Of a stretch of 11,708 nt of DNA, positions 1 through 8,235 are shown one piece after another. The notes under the pieces are model-generated. The model was not told the origin of the DNA, searched no databases, and saw only the letters and a list, made by a program, of their open reading frames with translations. The stretch spans positions 40,227 to 51,934 of the forward strand of contig NWUY0300010995.1 in the NCBI GenBank assembly GCA_004151065.3, in the 5' to 3' direction. Within the stretch, counting starts at the first letter, position 1, and the number at the start of each line of letters is the position of its first letter. Source of the DNA: Larix sibirica. Lineage: Eukaryota; Streptophyta; Pinopsida; Pinales; Pinaceae. Both the position numbers and the translations under genes were made by a program.

Positions 1-332
1 TGTTAGAAATCAAAGACTGTTTTTTTTCAGTACAACTGCGTCGTTTGATTTAGTCGCTGCCGTTTCAACAATTACAAATGGACCAGTGCGATTCCTTTAC
101 CAAAATGCCAATACAATTTTCAAAATGGAATTAATAACATATCTGAAGCTAGCGGTGAAACTGTTACAAACTGATCATGGAGAAGTTGCGCCCTCGGCCA
201 TGACCAACATCCCATTAAATAAATCGTTCCAAATATCAGGTAAATTGAGCAAACACCAGTGGCTACAATCTCCAAAGTTGTCGGGACGTTGGGACAATTG
301 CGCTCCTCCTCCGTTAGATTCACGCACAGAGG
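1..332. other. Unassigned flanking DNA
   Basis: No supportable gene. Minus-strand open frames cross this stretch, the longest reaching about 220 codons and running on to 782, but they show no recognisable domain, and the same frame runs through the inverted repeat at 333-438. The composition is moderate in GC, clearly higher than the right end of the window, so low-copy or old transposon-derived DNA is possible. Confidence 0.4.
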
Positions 333-438
333 AGGCGGTCGCGGAGAAGCAGAATCGTCCACGTGGCAAGATTTCATTCGCTCTATGAGCGAGGAATCTT
401 GGTCACGTGGAGGTAAAGCTTCTCCATGGTGAACGCCT
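333..438. repeat. Imperfect inverted repeat (foldback) with two CACGTG cores
   Basis: Two arms of about 51 and 52 bases (333-383 and 387-438) are reverse complements around a 3-base TAT loop. Matching blocks from the outside in are AGGCG (333-337) with CGCCT (434-438), GGAGAAGC (343-350) with GCTTCTCC (418-425), CCACGTG (359-365) with CACGTGG (404-410), AAGATT with AATCTT, and TCGCTC (378-383) with GAGCGA (387-392), separated by small mismatches and 1-3 base indels. As RNA either strand would fold into one long interrupted hairpin. Each arm holds a G-box-like CACGTG palindrome. It could be a small foldback element or MITE remnant, a miRNA-like hairpin locus, or a chance survivor of an inverted duplication. 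No flanking target duplication was found. Confidence 0.75.
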
Positions 439-1114
439 ACGGCATAATTATACACAGCTAAAATAAGAGTTCGTGTTAAAACTTCCATCAAAATTAAATT
501 CTCAAATGCAACTTTAAAAATTCGTATTAGTTCATTTTCAGTTGCGGGTTTCAAAAGTTTGGTAGAATAATTACCCCTTTGACGTGGCACGTAAACCAAA
601 CGTGCTATGCTATATGCACTACAACTCCTCAGGGAATGCTTCTTGATGCACAAACAAAAAAGAAAACAAACGATATCAAGATCTACTGTAGAGGATACCT
701 GAATTATGCTTGGATGATCTCCTATGGAATGTTCTTTGTTAGGGGAAATCCGTGTTCCAGACCAGTGAGTCCCATCTGCCATTCATGTTGTTGTATGCAA
801 TGTAGCTCCTTCTGACCTCCTCTCCTCCAATAAGGGTAGTAATCTAAAGTTTGAGGACACATTATTTGTCCCCGAGCCTAGCCCAGCTTTGACCTTAAGG
901 GAGTGATCAATGTATATATTTATATATCATATATAGAAATATGGGGGAATTTAAAAGTCAAAACATAAGCATTGCAAAACTAAAATGCCCTAGTTGGCCT
1001 TACAGGAGGTGAAGAGTGATTTCCTTCACAAGGATGGAAAGAGCCCAAATTTCAATACGCACAAACCTAGAGATGGTCAAAACAAGTATTTTGCACTCCA
1101 ACTCCAAGTGCTAG
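439..1114. other. Unassigned flanking DNA
   Basis: No convincing gene, RNA gene or element. It includes an AT-rich patch with TATATA runs around 910-940. A short plus-strand stretch near 838-906 reads as a possible polyprotein tail, but it is too short to assign. The stretch ends at the LINE insertion site. Confidence 0.4.
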
Positions 1115-1128
1115 ACAACAATCTATTT
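1115..1128. repeat. Target-site duplication, 3' side of LINE
   Basis: The 14 bases ACAACAATCTATTT recur exactly at 7528-7541. They flank a minus-strand LINE with the A-rich 3' end of the element next to this copy. Read along the element strand the duplication begins AAATAGATTG, which fits L1-type endonuclease cutting at a T/A-rich site. Confidence 0.85.
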
Positions 1129-1613
1129 TCCTTTAAAAAAGATGGGTAATTGTGTATTGATTAAAAGGCTAAGCTAACTCAACAAAGGAAAGATTCCACA
1201 CAAAAAAGAACGGTTCAATATTACAAATAAACCTGCCAGGAAGGCATTGCTTTCTTCTCTTGATGGACTTTCTATTTAGGATTAAACTAAATCGACTGTT
1301 ATACACTCGGCAGAAAGAGGAACTTAACAAAGTACACTTATAATACAAGTTGATTAGTGCGATGGTTGATCTCCTATGGATTCAAATAAAATTCCTTACT
1401 TATGAGATCCAGATACAGTAGCAACACTTCAAATTGATACCTAAAGGCATTAATAGAATATAAGAACGATCCAATAAACCGTATAAGAACTCTCCATAGT
1501 TCGAGCTTGATGCATTGCCCATATGCTGAACGCAAATGCTTTGCTCCAAGCACGCTAAGAAGCCCAGTTTAGAGATCTGTTATGAATAATTATAAAACCA
1601 ATGTTTTATTGAT
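1129..1613 (-). other. LINE 3' untranslated region
   Basis: About 485 bases lie between the end of the last LINE open frame and the target-site duplication. No coding capacity was seen. Near its end the element strand reads TTTTAATCAATACACAATTA, then a run of T and a short A-rich tail. The assignment rests on the duplication fixing the element end, so the whole interval is inferred to be element sequence. Confidence 0.65.
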
Positions 1614-1739
1614 CTATCCATGAAATTCCAAAAGAACAAAATGGAACGGCCACCAGAAAACCTGCAAGATATCCATAGAATCTTCATGGAGGATAGTTAA
1701 TTTCAGACTCCCCTTCGAAAATACTAGTTTTCCATAATA

Positions 1740-2117
1740 CAACAAAACTCCTTTATTGGCTTGGATATCGGCCTCATTATTTACTTCACATGGAACATAG
1801 ATAAAGGATAAAGAGGAGAACCATGTACTTAATCGATAGAATCTGTTGATTAAGTCTTGAGAAGTTTCTATTTCCCCTTGTTGTAATGGCCGGAGTTTGG
1901 AAATCGTAAGGAGGGAGTCCCCAATCACATAAGCAGATCGAATAAATTTTTTCTTGAGGAGAATAAGCCTCTGCCATAGGGACAATTGCTCTGCTTGATT
2001 GTTTGTGGCAAGACCAATAACCCAGGCGTAATTTTCAATAGTTTTATTAAGGAGGAGAATCATCTCGCATGCCCCATCTTTCCCAGGATTTCCTTTAGAA
2101 GCACCATCAAAAAGCAT
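1740..2117 (-). other. RNase H domain of LINE ORF2 (RVT_3-like)
   Basis: The domain degrades RNA in RNA-DNA hybrids during element copying. This frame is open and holds all the expected acidic positions: D in DGASKGNPG (2082-2108), E in NNQAEQ (1986-2003), D in YVIGDSLLTI and D in NNEADIQAN. The signature FDGASKGNPG with NNQAE and a late EAD..AN resembles the archaea-like RNase H known to have been acquired by plant L1 elements. The frame runs on to a stop at 1614, giving a poorly conserved tail. It lies out of frame with the zf-RVT segment upstream, so it would not be translated with the rest of ORF2 in this copy. Confidence 0.85.
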
Positions 2118-2311
2118 AATTGGTACCTGTTATGTTCAATCCATAAGGAGAAATCTTTAAGAGATAATCGAAATTTCCAAGACCTGTCTCAAAGTGGTTT
2201 TCAAACTATGGAAGATTTAGAGGCATGTACTTTTAATCTAGAAGTCCAACGCTTCTCAGGATCTCTTAGTTCATCCAAATTGTGAGGGGGAAAGCCCCAA
2301 GTTGAAAGGGC

Positions 2312-2830
2312 TTATGAAAGAAGACTTTGGGCTTGATAAGCCATCGTTGAGGGGGAGAGAAAATCAGAATTGAACACAACTTTATTACGTGCCAACCAAA
2401 TTTTCCAACAGAGATATTTTGGGAGAGTTATGCTGAAGCACTTTATCAAGACTTTGGACTGAAGGAGACTCGAGAGAATACATTTCCAACAGTTGAACAT
2501 GGATTTCCAGGGGGAAGGAAGACAAGAATTAACATCGATCTTTGCATATGCATGGCACCAAACATCTAGAGTGAATTGACATTCTTGAAATAAGTGTTTG
2601 ACAGATTCTTGGTATTTTTTACAAAGACTGCACCATGAAGGGCCTATGGTGAAGGGCCTTGAATGCCATTCTTTTTTAAATTGTCTCCCGTTAAATTTTT
2701 CCTGTGAACCATCATCCAACAAAATACATTTACTTTTGGAAAACCATCTGGACGCCAAATGGTCTTCCACATATATGAAGAAGGGGGGTTAGAAGACGAT
2801 TCAAGTAGATTTTAATAACCCAATTTTACA
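2312..2830 (-). other. zf-RVT-like segment of LINE ORF2
   Basis: This is the domain that follows RT in plant LINE proteins, probably nucleic-acid binding. Visible pieces are SYMWKTIWRPDGFPKVNVF and LTGDNLKKNGIQGP in one frame (about 2800-2655), then after a frame change PSWCSLCKKYQESVKHLF with a following C, giving a C-x2-C...H...C pattern near 2640-2590. A trailing part contains WKIWLARNKVVF. The frame change coincides with a local duplication of GGCCCTTCA (see findings). The frame ends at a stop at 2312, and about 200 bases of linker follow before RNase H. Confidence 0.75.
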
Positions 2831-2890
2831 TGATATCCACCGGAATTCCAATTATATTCTCGAGAATCCTTTGAGTGCAAATTGCTTGGG

Positions 2891-3488
2891 CTAGAGCCTT
2901 TGATACAAGAGAAAAAAAATTGTTGTTGTTCTTGAAGCATTGAGGAAATGATTCCAACCATTCCAATCTCCTGTGGAGGGATCCCAAAGAGAAATATCTT
3001 TAAGAGTTCTCATTCCTCTCGATCTCAACCATTCCTTTAATTCAAAAACTTGTTTAAGAATTTCAGCAAAGATTTGGACAATGTAGTTATCATTCCATAA
3101 ATCAATGTGTGCACCATTCCCTACTTTCCAATTAAGGTGGTTTATAATAAGAGAGGTCAAGGCCTTGCATAGTCTACATATGCCAGAACCTTTTCCAATC
3201 CAATATTTTAGCTCTGAACGTAGAGGATTGAGCCATGACAAGTATTTACTTTTGATGGCTTGCTGCCACCAAGCATCCCCGTCACTTAGAATTCTCCAAA
3301 CAAGTTTGGCTCCCAAAGCTTGAATGAAGAGAGCAGGGTCCCGAACCCCAATGCCTCCATTTCTTTTTGAGGAATGAACCACATTCCAATTGACTAGATG
3401 GAAAAAAATTGTTGGATTTTCCTTCTTCCCAAATGAATTTATGAAGTATAATTCCTATCTGCACTTGAATGCCTTTAGGAGACAACAT
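2891..3488 (-). other. LINE ORF2 region between RT and zf-RVT
   Basis: Open frames here carry features seen downstream of the RT in plant LINEs: FPSSQLECGSFLKKK-type residues, then GGIGVRDPALFIQALGAKLV, WWQQAIKSKYL, WIGKGSGI and VGNGAHIDLWNDNY. The two overlapping frames (3488-3282 and 3382-2891) differ, so one frameshift lies near 3380. Assigned by order and conserved tryptophan/glycine pattern; no catalytic role is implied. Confidence 0.75.
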
Positions 3489-3689
3489 ACTAGAAGATAG
3501 GTAAAGAGGAAATAATTGATTTTAAAAGAATAATTATGCCTGATAGATTTAGCCATCTCGTGCCCCACGAGGATATTTTCTTTTTTAATTTATGAAGAAG
3601 ACTTTCCCACTCTTTCATAGGTACGGGACCAATCGAAATAGAGAGACCTAAGTAGTTGAAGGGTTTCCCATCTGAAACGAACGAAAATT

Positions 3690-4640
3690 ACAGGACAATG
3701 GAAATGGCTCACAGGATACGATGTGAACAATTCCAACCAACGATTTGGCTTTTACTCTTGTTGAATTTGGCACCATAAATTTCTAAGTAGGTACCGAGAA
3801 TTATTTTGAATCGTCTTGCAATAATTTTAGAGGCTCCCCAAGTAACAACATGTCGTCTACAAACTAAGAATGGTTTAGGATTTTAACATTGCTAGCAATT
3901 TGCAAACCAACTAATTGCCCGTCACTCGTTCTTGTTCAAGTTTCCTGTTTAAACTATCATCCATCAAGATACAGAGGATTGGGGAAAGTGGACATCCTTG
4001 ACGGAGACCACGAGAGGCTTGGAAGAATTCCGTTGGCCTTCCATTAACCAAAAGCGCCATCCAAGGACTCCCAATGCATTCCTGCACCCATCTGATGAAT
4101 CCATTAGAAAAAACAAAGTGCTTTAGAACTTGAAATAAAAATAATGTTTTGCCCGATCAAATGCATTGGCCATATCCAACTTTACAACCATTTATTTTTC
4201 TCCTTCGCAATTGCTTGAATGTAAGGCTTCTTGAATAATAATAACATTGTCTAGGATGTTACGATTAGGTACGAACCCCCCCTAATTTTCAGAGATGAGC
4301 TTGGAAAGCAGAGGCTTTAACCGATTTTCCAAGATCTTTGTAAGGATCTTGTACTAGGTGTTTCATAATGAAATAGGCCTAAATCAGTTAAAGGAAGTGG
4401 GGTTTGAATCTTTAGTAACAAGAGCGAGGAAAGTTGAATTAACGGTTCCTCCTAACTTGTCTTTGAATTTTTAGCTATTCAACATTCGACAAAGATCATA
4501 CTTAATAGTATTCTAGAATGCTCTGCATAAATGGATTGTAAAACTGTTTGGACCAGGAGCCTTATCAAGGTCTAAACTCCATATTGCTTTTATGACTTCT
4601 TCCTCAGGAATTTCTTTACATAGATCCATATTATCTTTCT
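3690..4640 (-). other. Reverse transcriptase domain of LINE ORF2
   Basis: RT core motifs appear in order on the minus strand although the frame changes between them. EVIKAIWSLDLDKAPGPN (DKAPGPN at 4546-4566) is the entry motif. GGFVPNRNILDNVIIIQEAL follows (GFVPNR at 4261-4278). KLDMANAFDR (4153-4182) is motif A with a catalytic Asp. RGLRQGCPLSP (3980-4012) is motif B. FVDDMLLL (3840-3863) is motif C with the catalytic Asp pair, and GAKFNKSKSQIVGW follows. A TAG sits immediately before FVDD (3864-3866), where plant L1 RTs commonly have Q, and other stops and shifts separate the blocks. The fold was evidently functional in the ancestor and is now destroyed. Confidence 0.9.
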
Positions 4641-4929
4641 CCGTGACCAATTGGGGAACAGAGATAAGAAATTATTTAACTATGTTTTCATCAAGATTTG
4701 TATCTTATGTAAAGAGAGAACTAAAATGGTCTTTAGCTGCCTTTTTTATTTCATCAAAGGAGCAGATAGGATCTCCATTCTCGGGAATGATTTCTTTAAC
4801 TTGATTATGGATTTCTCGTGCTCAAGCCTGGTTGTGGAAAAAGGAAGTATTGCGATCCCTTGCTTGTAACCAAAGGTTGCGAGACTTGAGCCTCTAGTGC
4901 TCTTCCTCATTTCACAGAATGGAATGCAT

Positions 4930-5229
4930 CTAGGTATTAAGCTGCTTCTCTTTCTGGAGAAGTTGAGGAGTAACTACTATTGTCTCAATACTTTCTTTTA
5001 GGACCTTTATCTGATTGCTTATTTCTTCTTTCCTTGTTGCAATAGATTTAAAATACTTCTTGACCCAATCATTAAGGGCCATTTTGACCAATTTCAGTTT
5101 CGATTCCCATACAAAGGAAGTGGAGCCATAAATATATGTTTTCCAATATGTGGTTATGATTTTAAAGGATTCATTGTTCTGCAACCACAAAGGATTGAAA
5201 CGCAAAGGAAGAGGGCCATAAATTTCCAT
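4930..5229 (-). other. LINE ORF2 linker between endonuclease and RT
   Basis: A 99-codon open frame starts just after the endonuclease SDH region. It begins with GPLPLRFNPLWL, a conserved signature found downstream of the endonuclease in plant LINE ORF2, and continues as a lysine- and glutamate-rich, probably helical stretch (WVKKYFKSIATRKEEI, LLQKEKQ). Coding resemblance continues degraded to about 4640, where the RT begins. Confidence 0.75.
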
Positions 5230-6045
5230 TTACAAGAAAATAATTGAAATAGGCTTGTGATCTGATTCACTGTATGGCAGAATTGCAGAGGAGACAATCT
5301 TATTATGGAACCTTAGATCGTTGCTTACAAAGAATCTATCAAGGCGGGCTGTTATATGATGAATCCCTGACCTCTTGTTGGTCCATGTGAAGAGGCCTTT
5401 TGTTGGCTTTATGTCAAAGAGATCCCAGCTTGAAATAAAGTCCTCCATTTTTACCCCGAAAAGGTCTCGGACATAATTTCCACCTTTTTTTTTTTTTGGC
5501 TTTATGTCAAAGAGATCCCAGCTTGAGATAAAGTCCTCCATTTTTACCCCGAAAAGGTCTCNAATTTCCCCCCCCCCCCTTTTTTTTTTTTTTTTTGTCA
5601 GAATTGTAAAGAGTAGTATTTAAATCTCCCTCAATGACACATCGATTAGCATAACCATGGTTCTTAAGCTGGGACAGGGACTGCCAGAAAATAATTTTTC
5701 TCCATAAACCACCGAAGCATAAATATTTATGGCTGTTATTGAAGATCCATTATCATTTTGCCTAAAGACAGTAAGAATATATGACTGTCTTTCTTCAAAA
5801 GCAATAATCTCAAGGCAAGATGGATTCCAAATTGATCAAATCCCTCCTGATGCTCCCCTTGAACCGACAGCTAAGGCCTTACTATTTTTCCATAGTCTTA
5901 TGTTGAGATTTAGCATTTCTCGCTTCTCCAATTTTGTTTCCTGGATACAAAGGATATAAGGATTTTTAGATATAGAGAGTTTTTTCATTGCTAATACTTT
6001 TTTAGAGCTTCCCAATCCCTTGCAATTCCAAGAAACAACCTTCAT
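5230..6045 (-). other. AP-type endonuclease domain of LINE ORF2
   Basis: This is the exonuclease-endonuclease-phosphatase fold that nicks target DNA. Motifs in order: SWNCKGLG (WNCKGLG at 6010-6030), IQETK with catalytic Glu (QETK at 5932-5943), GASGGI, NIYA, GDLN (5618-5629, in another frame), FTWTN, RLDRFF and SDHKP (5251-5265) with the catalytic Asp-His. Lesions are an in-frame TGA at 5836-5838, a frameshift near 5685-5700 between NIYA and GDLN, and a homopolymer-flanked duplication at 5403-5596 repeating MEDFISSWDLFDIKP. The duplication may be an assembly error rather than a real mutation. Confidence 0.88.
5403..5596. repeat. 93-base near-exact duplication beside C12/T17 runs, with one N
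   Basis: Bases 5403-5468 recur at 5496-5561 with one mismatch (A at 5434, G at 5527), an offset of 93. Copy 1 is followed by CGGACATAATTTCCACC and T13; copy 2 by N, AATTT, C12 (5568-5579) and T17 (5580-5596). The two right flanks look like good and poor readings of the same sequence. The offset is a multiple of three, so the minus-strand frame stays open across both copies. Confidence 0.9.
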
Positions 6046-6047
6046 TA
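6043..6047 (-). promoter_or_regulatory. ORF1 stop / ORF2 start overlap (TAATG)
   Basis: On the minus strand TAA (6047-6045) closes a frame ending GGGKPYPHIVK, and ATG (6045-6043) starts MKVVSWNCKGLG of ORF2, sharing one base. UAAUG is the stop-start arrangement shown to allow coupled reinitiation in the non-LTR element SART1. The second LINE in this window has the same pentamer at the same place. Confidence 0.6.
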
Positions 6048-7451
6048 TTTAACAATGTGAGGATAGGGCTTACCTCCTCCTTGTTCATTTGAGGTCCTTA
6101 TCCAAGTTGGATTGATGTCCTTGTCAATGTTCTCAAGCAGTCTCATCTTCTCAATTTTCTTTATCCGTTCTCCTACCCCATTGCTTCTGCGAGTTCCCCT
6201 CATTATCTTCATTCTTATTTTTCCCACTTTTGTGAATAGATTTGCTTCTTGTTACAATTCCATGATTATTCTTGGAGAATTGTTTTTGAAGAGAGGTTAC
6301 TTCAGGAGAGTTCACATTAATAGGGGATTTTGAAGCTAATTGACCTTCATCTGTATCTAATGCATTTGTAGCTATCAGATGACCCATAATTTGACGAAGC
6401 ATTGGAACAGATCTAGTAGTGGCTTCTTTGTAGCTTTTTGTAGAAGGAGGAGTCTTGCCCGAAGAGATCTTTAACTTTTTATTCAGATCTTGATTTTCAT
6501 TTGACATAGTAAGATAGTCTTCCAGATCTTGAGAATTTTTCTCCTCGATTGAGGCCAACATATCACATTGATTGGCGACGTGGGCACCTTGAGTTGAAGA
6601 CGCCTTTAGAGGGTTGTGCACAGTTGAGGTTCCTTTTTGGGTTGCTTCCCTTTTATGAGTCTACCATTTCTCTTCATGAATTTTTTTTGGATTTCCATAT
6701 GGATTTGCCTGCTTGCAGTCCCTTGCAAAGTGACTGTAATCATGGCAAATTTTACATTTAAAAGGAAACTGCTCATAGTCTAGTTGTTGATAATGAGACC
6801 AGGAACCATAAGTAAGCACGATTTTAGTCAGTAAGATATTTTCAAGGTACACTTCAACACACATCCTCGCACATGAGAACTACTTGCCTTTTGGAACTGA
6901 TTGATCTACATATTTACCCAGTGAGTTTCCAATGGATCTCAGGCAATCATCCCCCCAACAATATAGTGGAAGACGAGGGAGCTTCACCCATACTGGGACC
7001 GCAGAGGGGATTTCATATTCAGGATTGAAATCAAGAGTCCACCAGTTCAGGTATAACCCTTTAGAACCAAAGAAGTAAGGTCCATTGCGAAATATTAGAT
7101 CTCTGTCTTCTAATAGTTGAAAGTGAAATACAAAAAAACCTTTACCACATGCATAAAGAGCCATGTTTCCATTGACGAGCGACCTCGATGATTTGTCTAA
7201 CCATTGCTCCATTGTAGCTAGTGAAGGCCACATCCCATTAAATTGACTGATCATACCTCTTTCAGATAAGGCACGAGTCATGCTACGAAATGAGGTCGGC
7301 GACATCTCAGCTTTAGGAATTTCATATGTTTTGTTAACAAATCGCTTAGGGAGATTCCAGATTCGAGGCTTGGAGGTGAGAGATGACAGAAGGGATAAAA
7401 AACCAGATCATCACCTAGGGGTGGCGGGGGAGGAGCCCCCTCCGAAACCAT
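6045..7451 (-). pseudogene. LINE ORF1 (DUF4283-like domain plus CCHC knuckle), broken
   Basis: Plant L1 ORF1 is the RNA-binding partner of the element. ATG at 7451-7449 starts MVSEGAPPPPPLGDDLVF. One base is missing in a T run near 7405-7411, after which the frame continues SLLSSLTSKPRIWNLPKRFV. A DUF4283-like domain follows, with CGKGFFVFHF, DRDLIFRNGPYFF, PVWVKLPRLPLYCW and GNSLGKYVD. After an in-frame TAG at 6880-6882 come FSCARMCVEVYLE and an intact C-x2-C-x4-H-x4-C knuckle (6715-6756). A second in-frame TAG lies at 6661-6663. The rest is hydrophilic and basic (VTRSKSIHKSGKNKNED), with one more frame change between about 6227 and 6151 needed to reach the TAA at 6047-6045. About 470 codons in the ancestor. 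Confidence 0.88.
6715..6756 (-). other. CCHC zinc knuckle in LINE ORF1
   Basis: The residues CKICHDYSHFARDC give an intact C-x2-C-x4-H-x4-C spacing, preceded by the basic/aromatic stretch YEQFPFK. This is the nucleic-acid-binding knuckle expected after DUF4283 in plant LINE ORF1 proteins. The paralogous position in the second element has lost the histidine. Confidence 0.9.
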
Positions 7452-7527
7452 TGTAGCGTAGCAGAAGTATGTCGCAAGTTTTTGAAGTCGAGGCAGTTTC
7501 TTGGAGCAAAAACAAATGGTTTGACAT
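7452..7527 (-). other. LINE 5' untranslated region
   Basis: The 76 bases between the 5' target-site duplication and the ORF1 ATG are inferred to be the element's 5' UTR, which in LINEs normally holds an internal promoter. No specific promoter motif could be recognised. A 76-base leader is short, so a slight 5' truncation cannot be excluded. Confidence 0.6.
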
Positions 7528-7541
7528 ACAACAATCTATTT
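7528..7541. repeat. Target-site duplication, 5' side of LINE
   Basis: An exact 14-base match to 1115-1128. It marks the 5' end of the minus-strand LINE at 7527. The undisturbed host sequence would join 1114 to 7528. Confidence 0.85.
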
Positions 7542-8235
7542 CACCAACTTAACAATAGTTGAATTTTACAAAGGGCATAATAAGGAGATGTACTAAATGT
7601 ATGAAAAACTCGGAATGGAAATTCACACCGGGATCCACACAACTGCAAGATAAAACAACAATATATAGAGTAAATGGTAAAGACACTCTTACCTGGAAAC
7701 CCTCTTCACTAAAACCCTTTTCACCATAAGTCTTGCAATTGTTGTAAGATAGATGCAACCAGAAATGCAACCACTAGAACTGGAAAACCATAGGAATATC
7801 TAAACAGCTGAAAAATCCATATCCCACAAATAAACCAATGCTCTGAGTTTGCGTTTACAACCATTAAATACAGTGGAACAATCAAAATCTGGAAACCTCG
7901 AAAATGCAAAGAAAATCATACACAAAATCATAGGTTGCTTACGAATTTTTTTTGATTTGTTGTAGTAAGGGCTCTCACATACATTCAACTATGTATTAAG
8001 TATCCTCTGCCAAATTCACACAGAATTAGGTGGACAATTTGATGCAACTATCGAGTATAAAACCAGGCAAATTGTTACAGGCAGCGGCTGCACAGGTGTG
8101 AGTCAGTGGAATTTTCTTGATCATGGATATCCCTCTGAGTTCCAGTGCTTAAGAGAATCCATGCATTTAATAGAGGGAATTCAAATAGGGAAAGAAAATT
8201 AATACTTCTAGTGTTGTTGGACTGCCATAAAGCAA
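7542..8235. other. Host DNA with a possible minus-strand exon end
   Basis: No complete gene is visible. On the minus strand a strong donor-like sequence CCAG|GTAAGAG occurs with the cut between 7693 and 7692, preceded by an open stretch reading NCKTYGEKGFSEEGFQ. An acceptor-like TTCTAG ends at 7772, which would give an exon of about 78 bases. Pyrimidine-rich sequence with another acceptor-like TTTTTCAG lies a little upstream. The encoded peptide matches nothing I recognise, so a real exon is only a possibility. If real, the LINE sits in the following intron in the same orientation. Confidence 0.25.

Larger units (their letters stand above)
1614..6045 (-). pseudogene. LINE ORF2 polyprotein (endonuclease, RT, zf-RVT, RNase H), broken
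   Basis: This would encode the enzyme that nicks target DNA and copies the element RNA into it. It begins at ATG 6045-6043 with the endonuclease start (MKVVSWNCKGLG), continues through EN motifs to SDHKP at 5251-5265, a linker with PLRFNPLWL near 5200, RT motifs between about 4570 and 3690, the RT-downstream region (GGIGVRDP, ALGAKLVW) at 3382-2891, a CxxC...H...C zf-RVT-like segment around 2640-2600 and RNase H at 2117-1740. At about 1,470 codons the span fits a plant L1 ORF2. The frame is lost many times: TGA at 5836-5838, a frameshift near 5685-5700, a 93-base duplication at 5403-5596, stops and shifts through the RT, a TAG at 3864-3866, and a short duplication near 2631-2660. It is dead, but all domains are recognisable. 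Confidence 0.9.
1129..7527 (-). mobile_element. Full-length but inactive L1-type LINE (non-LTR retrotransposon)
   Basis: A non-LTR retrotransposon of about 6.4 kb moving by target-primed reverse transcription. On the minus strand it reads: short 5' UTR (7527-7452), ORF1 (7451-6045), ORF2 (6045-1614) with endonuclease, RT, zinc-finger-like zf-RVT region and RNase H, then a 3' UTR to 1129. Both ends are fixed by a perfect 14-bp target-site duplication. The 3' end is only weakly A-rich (element strand ends TTTTTTAAAGGAA), so the poly(A) tail has decayed. Both ORFs carry several frameshifts and nonsense codons, including a stop just before the RT catalytic FVDD, so the copy cannot be autonomous. 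Domain order and the terminal RNase H place it with plant L1 elements. The exact family is not assignable by eye. Confidence 0.9.

Noticed and set aside
1-30. TGTTAGAAATC start and a T-run followed by CAG
   Set aside because: The first could be an LTR end and the second a splice acceptor, but no partner LTR, primer-binding site or exon is visible.
120-782. 220-codon minus-strand open frame near the left end
   Set aside because: It reads straight through the inverted repeat at 333-438, has no recognisable domain, and its composition looks like chance reading of moderate-GC DNA. Kept as unassigned.
838-906. Plus-strand peptide SNLKFEDTLFVPEPSP..., vaguely like the end of a retrotransposon polyprotein
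   Set aside because: Only about 23 codons, with no pol domain upstream and no LTR-like sequence beside it.
5580-5596. T17 run considered as a poly(A) tail of a nested retroposon on the minus strand
   Set aside because: Endonuclease-coding sequence resumes on both sides, and the run pairs with the duplicated segment and the N, so a sequencing artefact is more likely.
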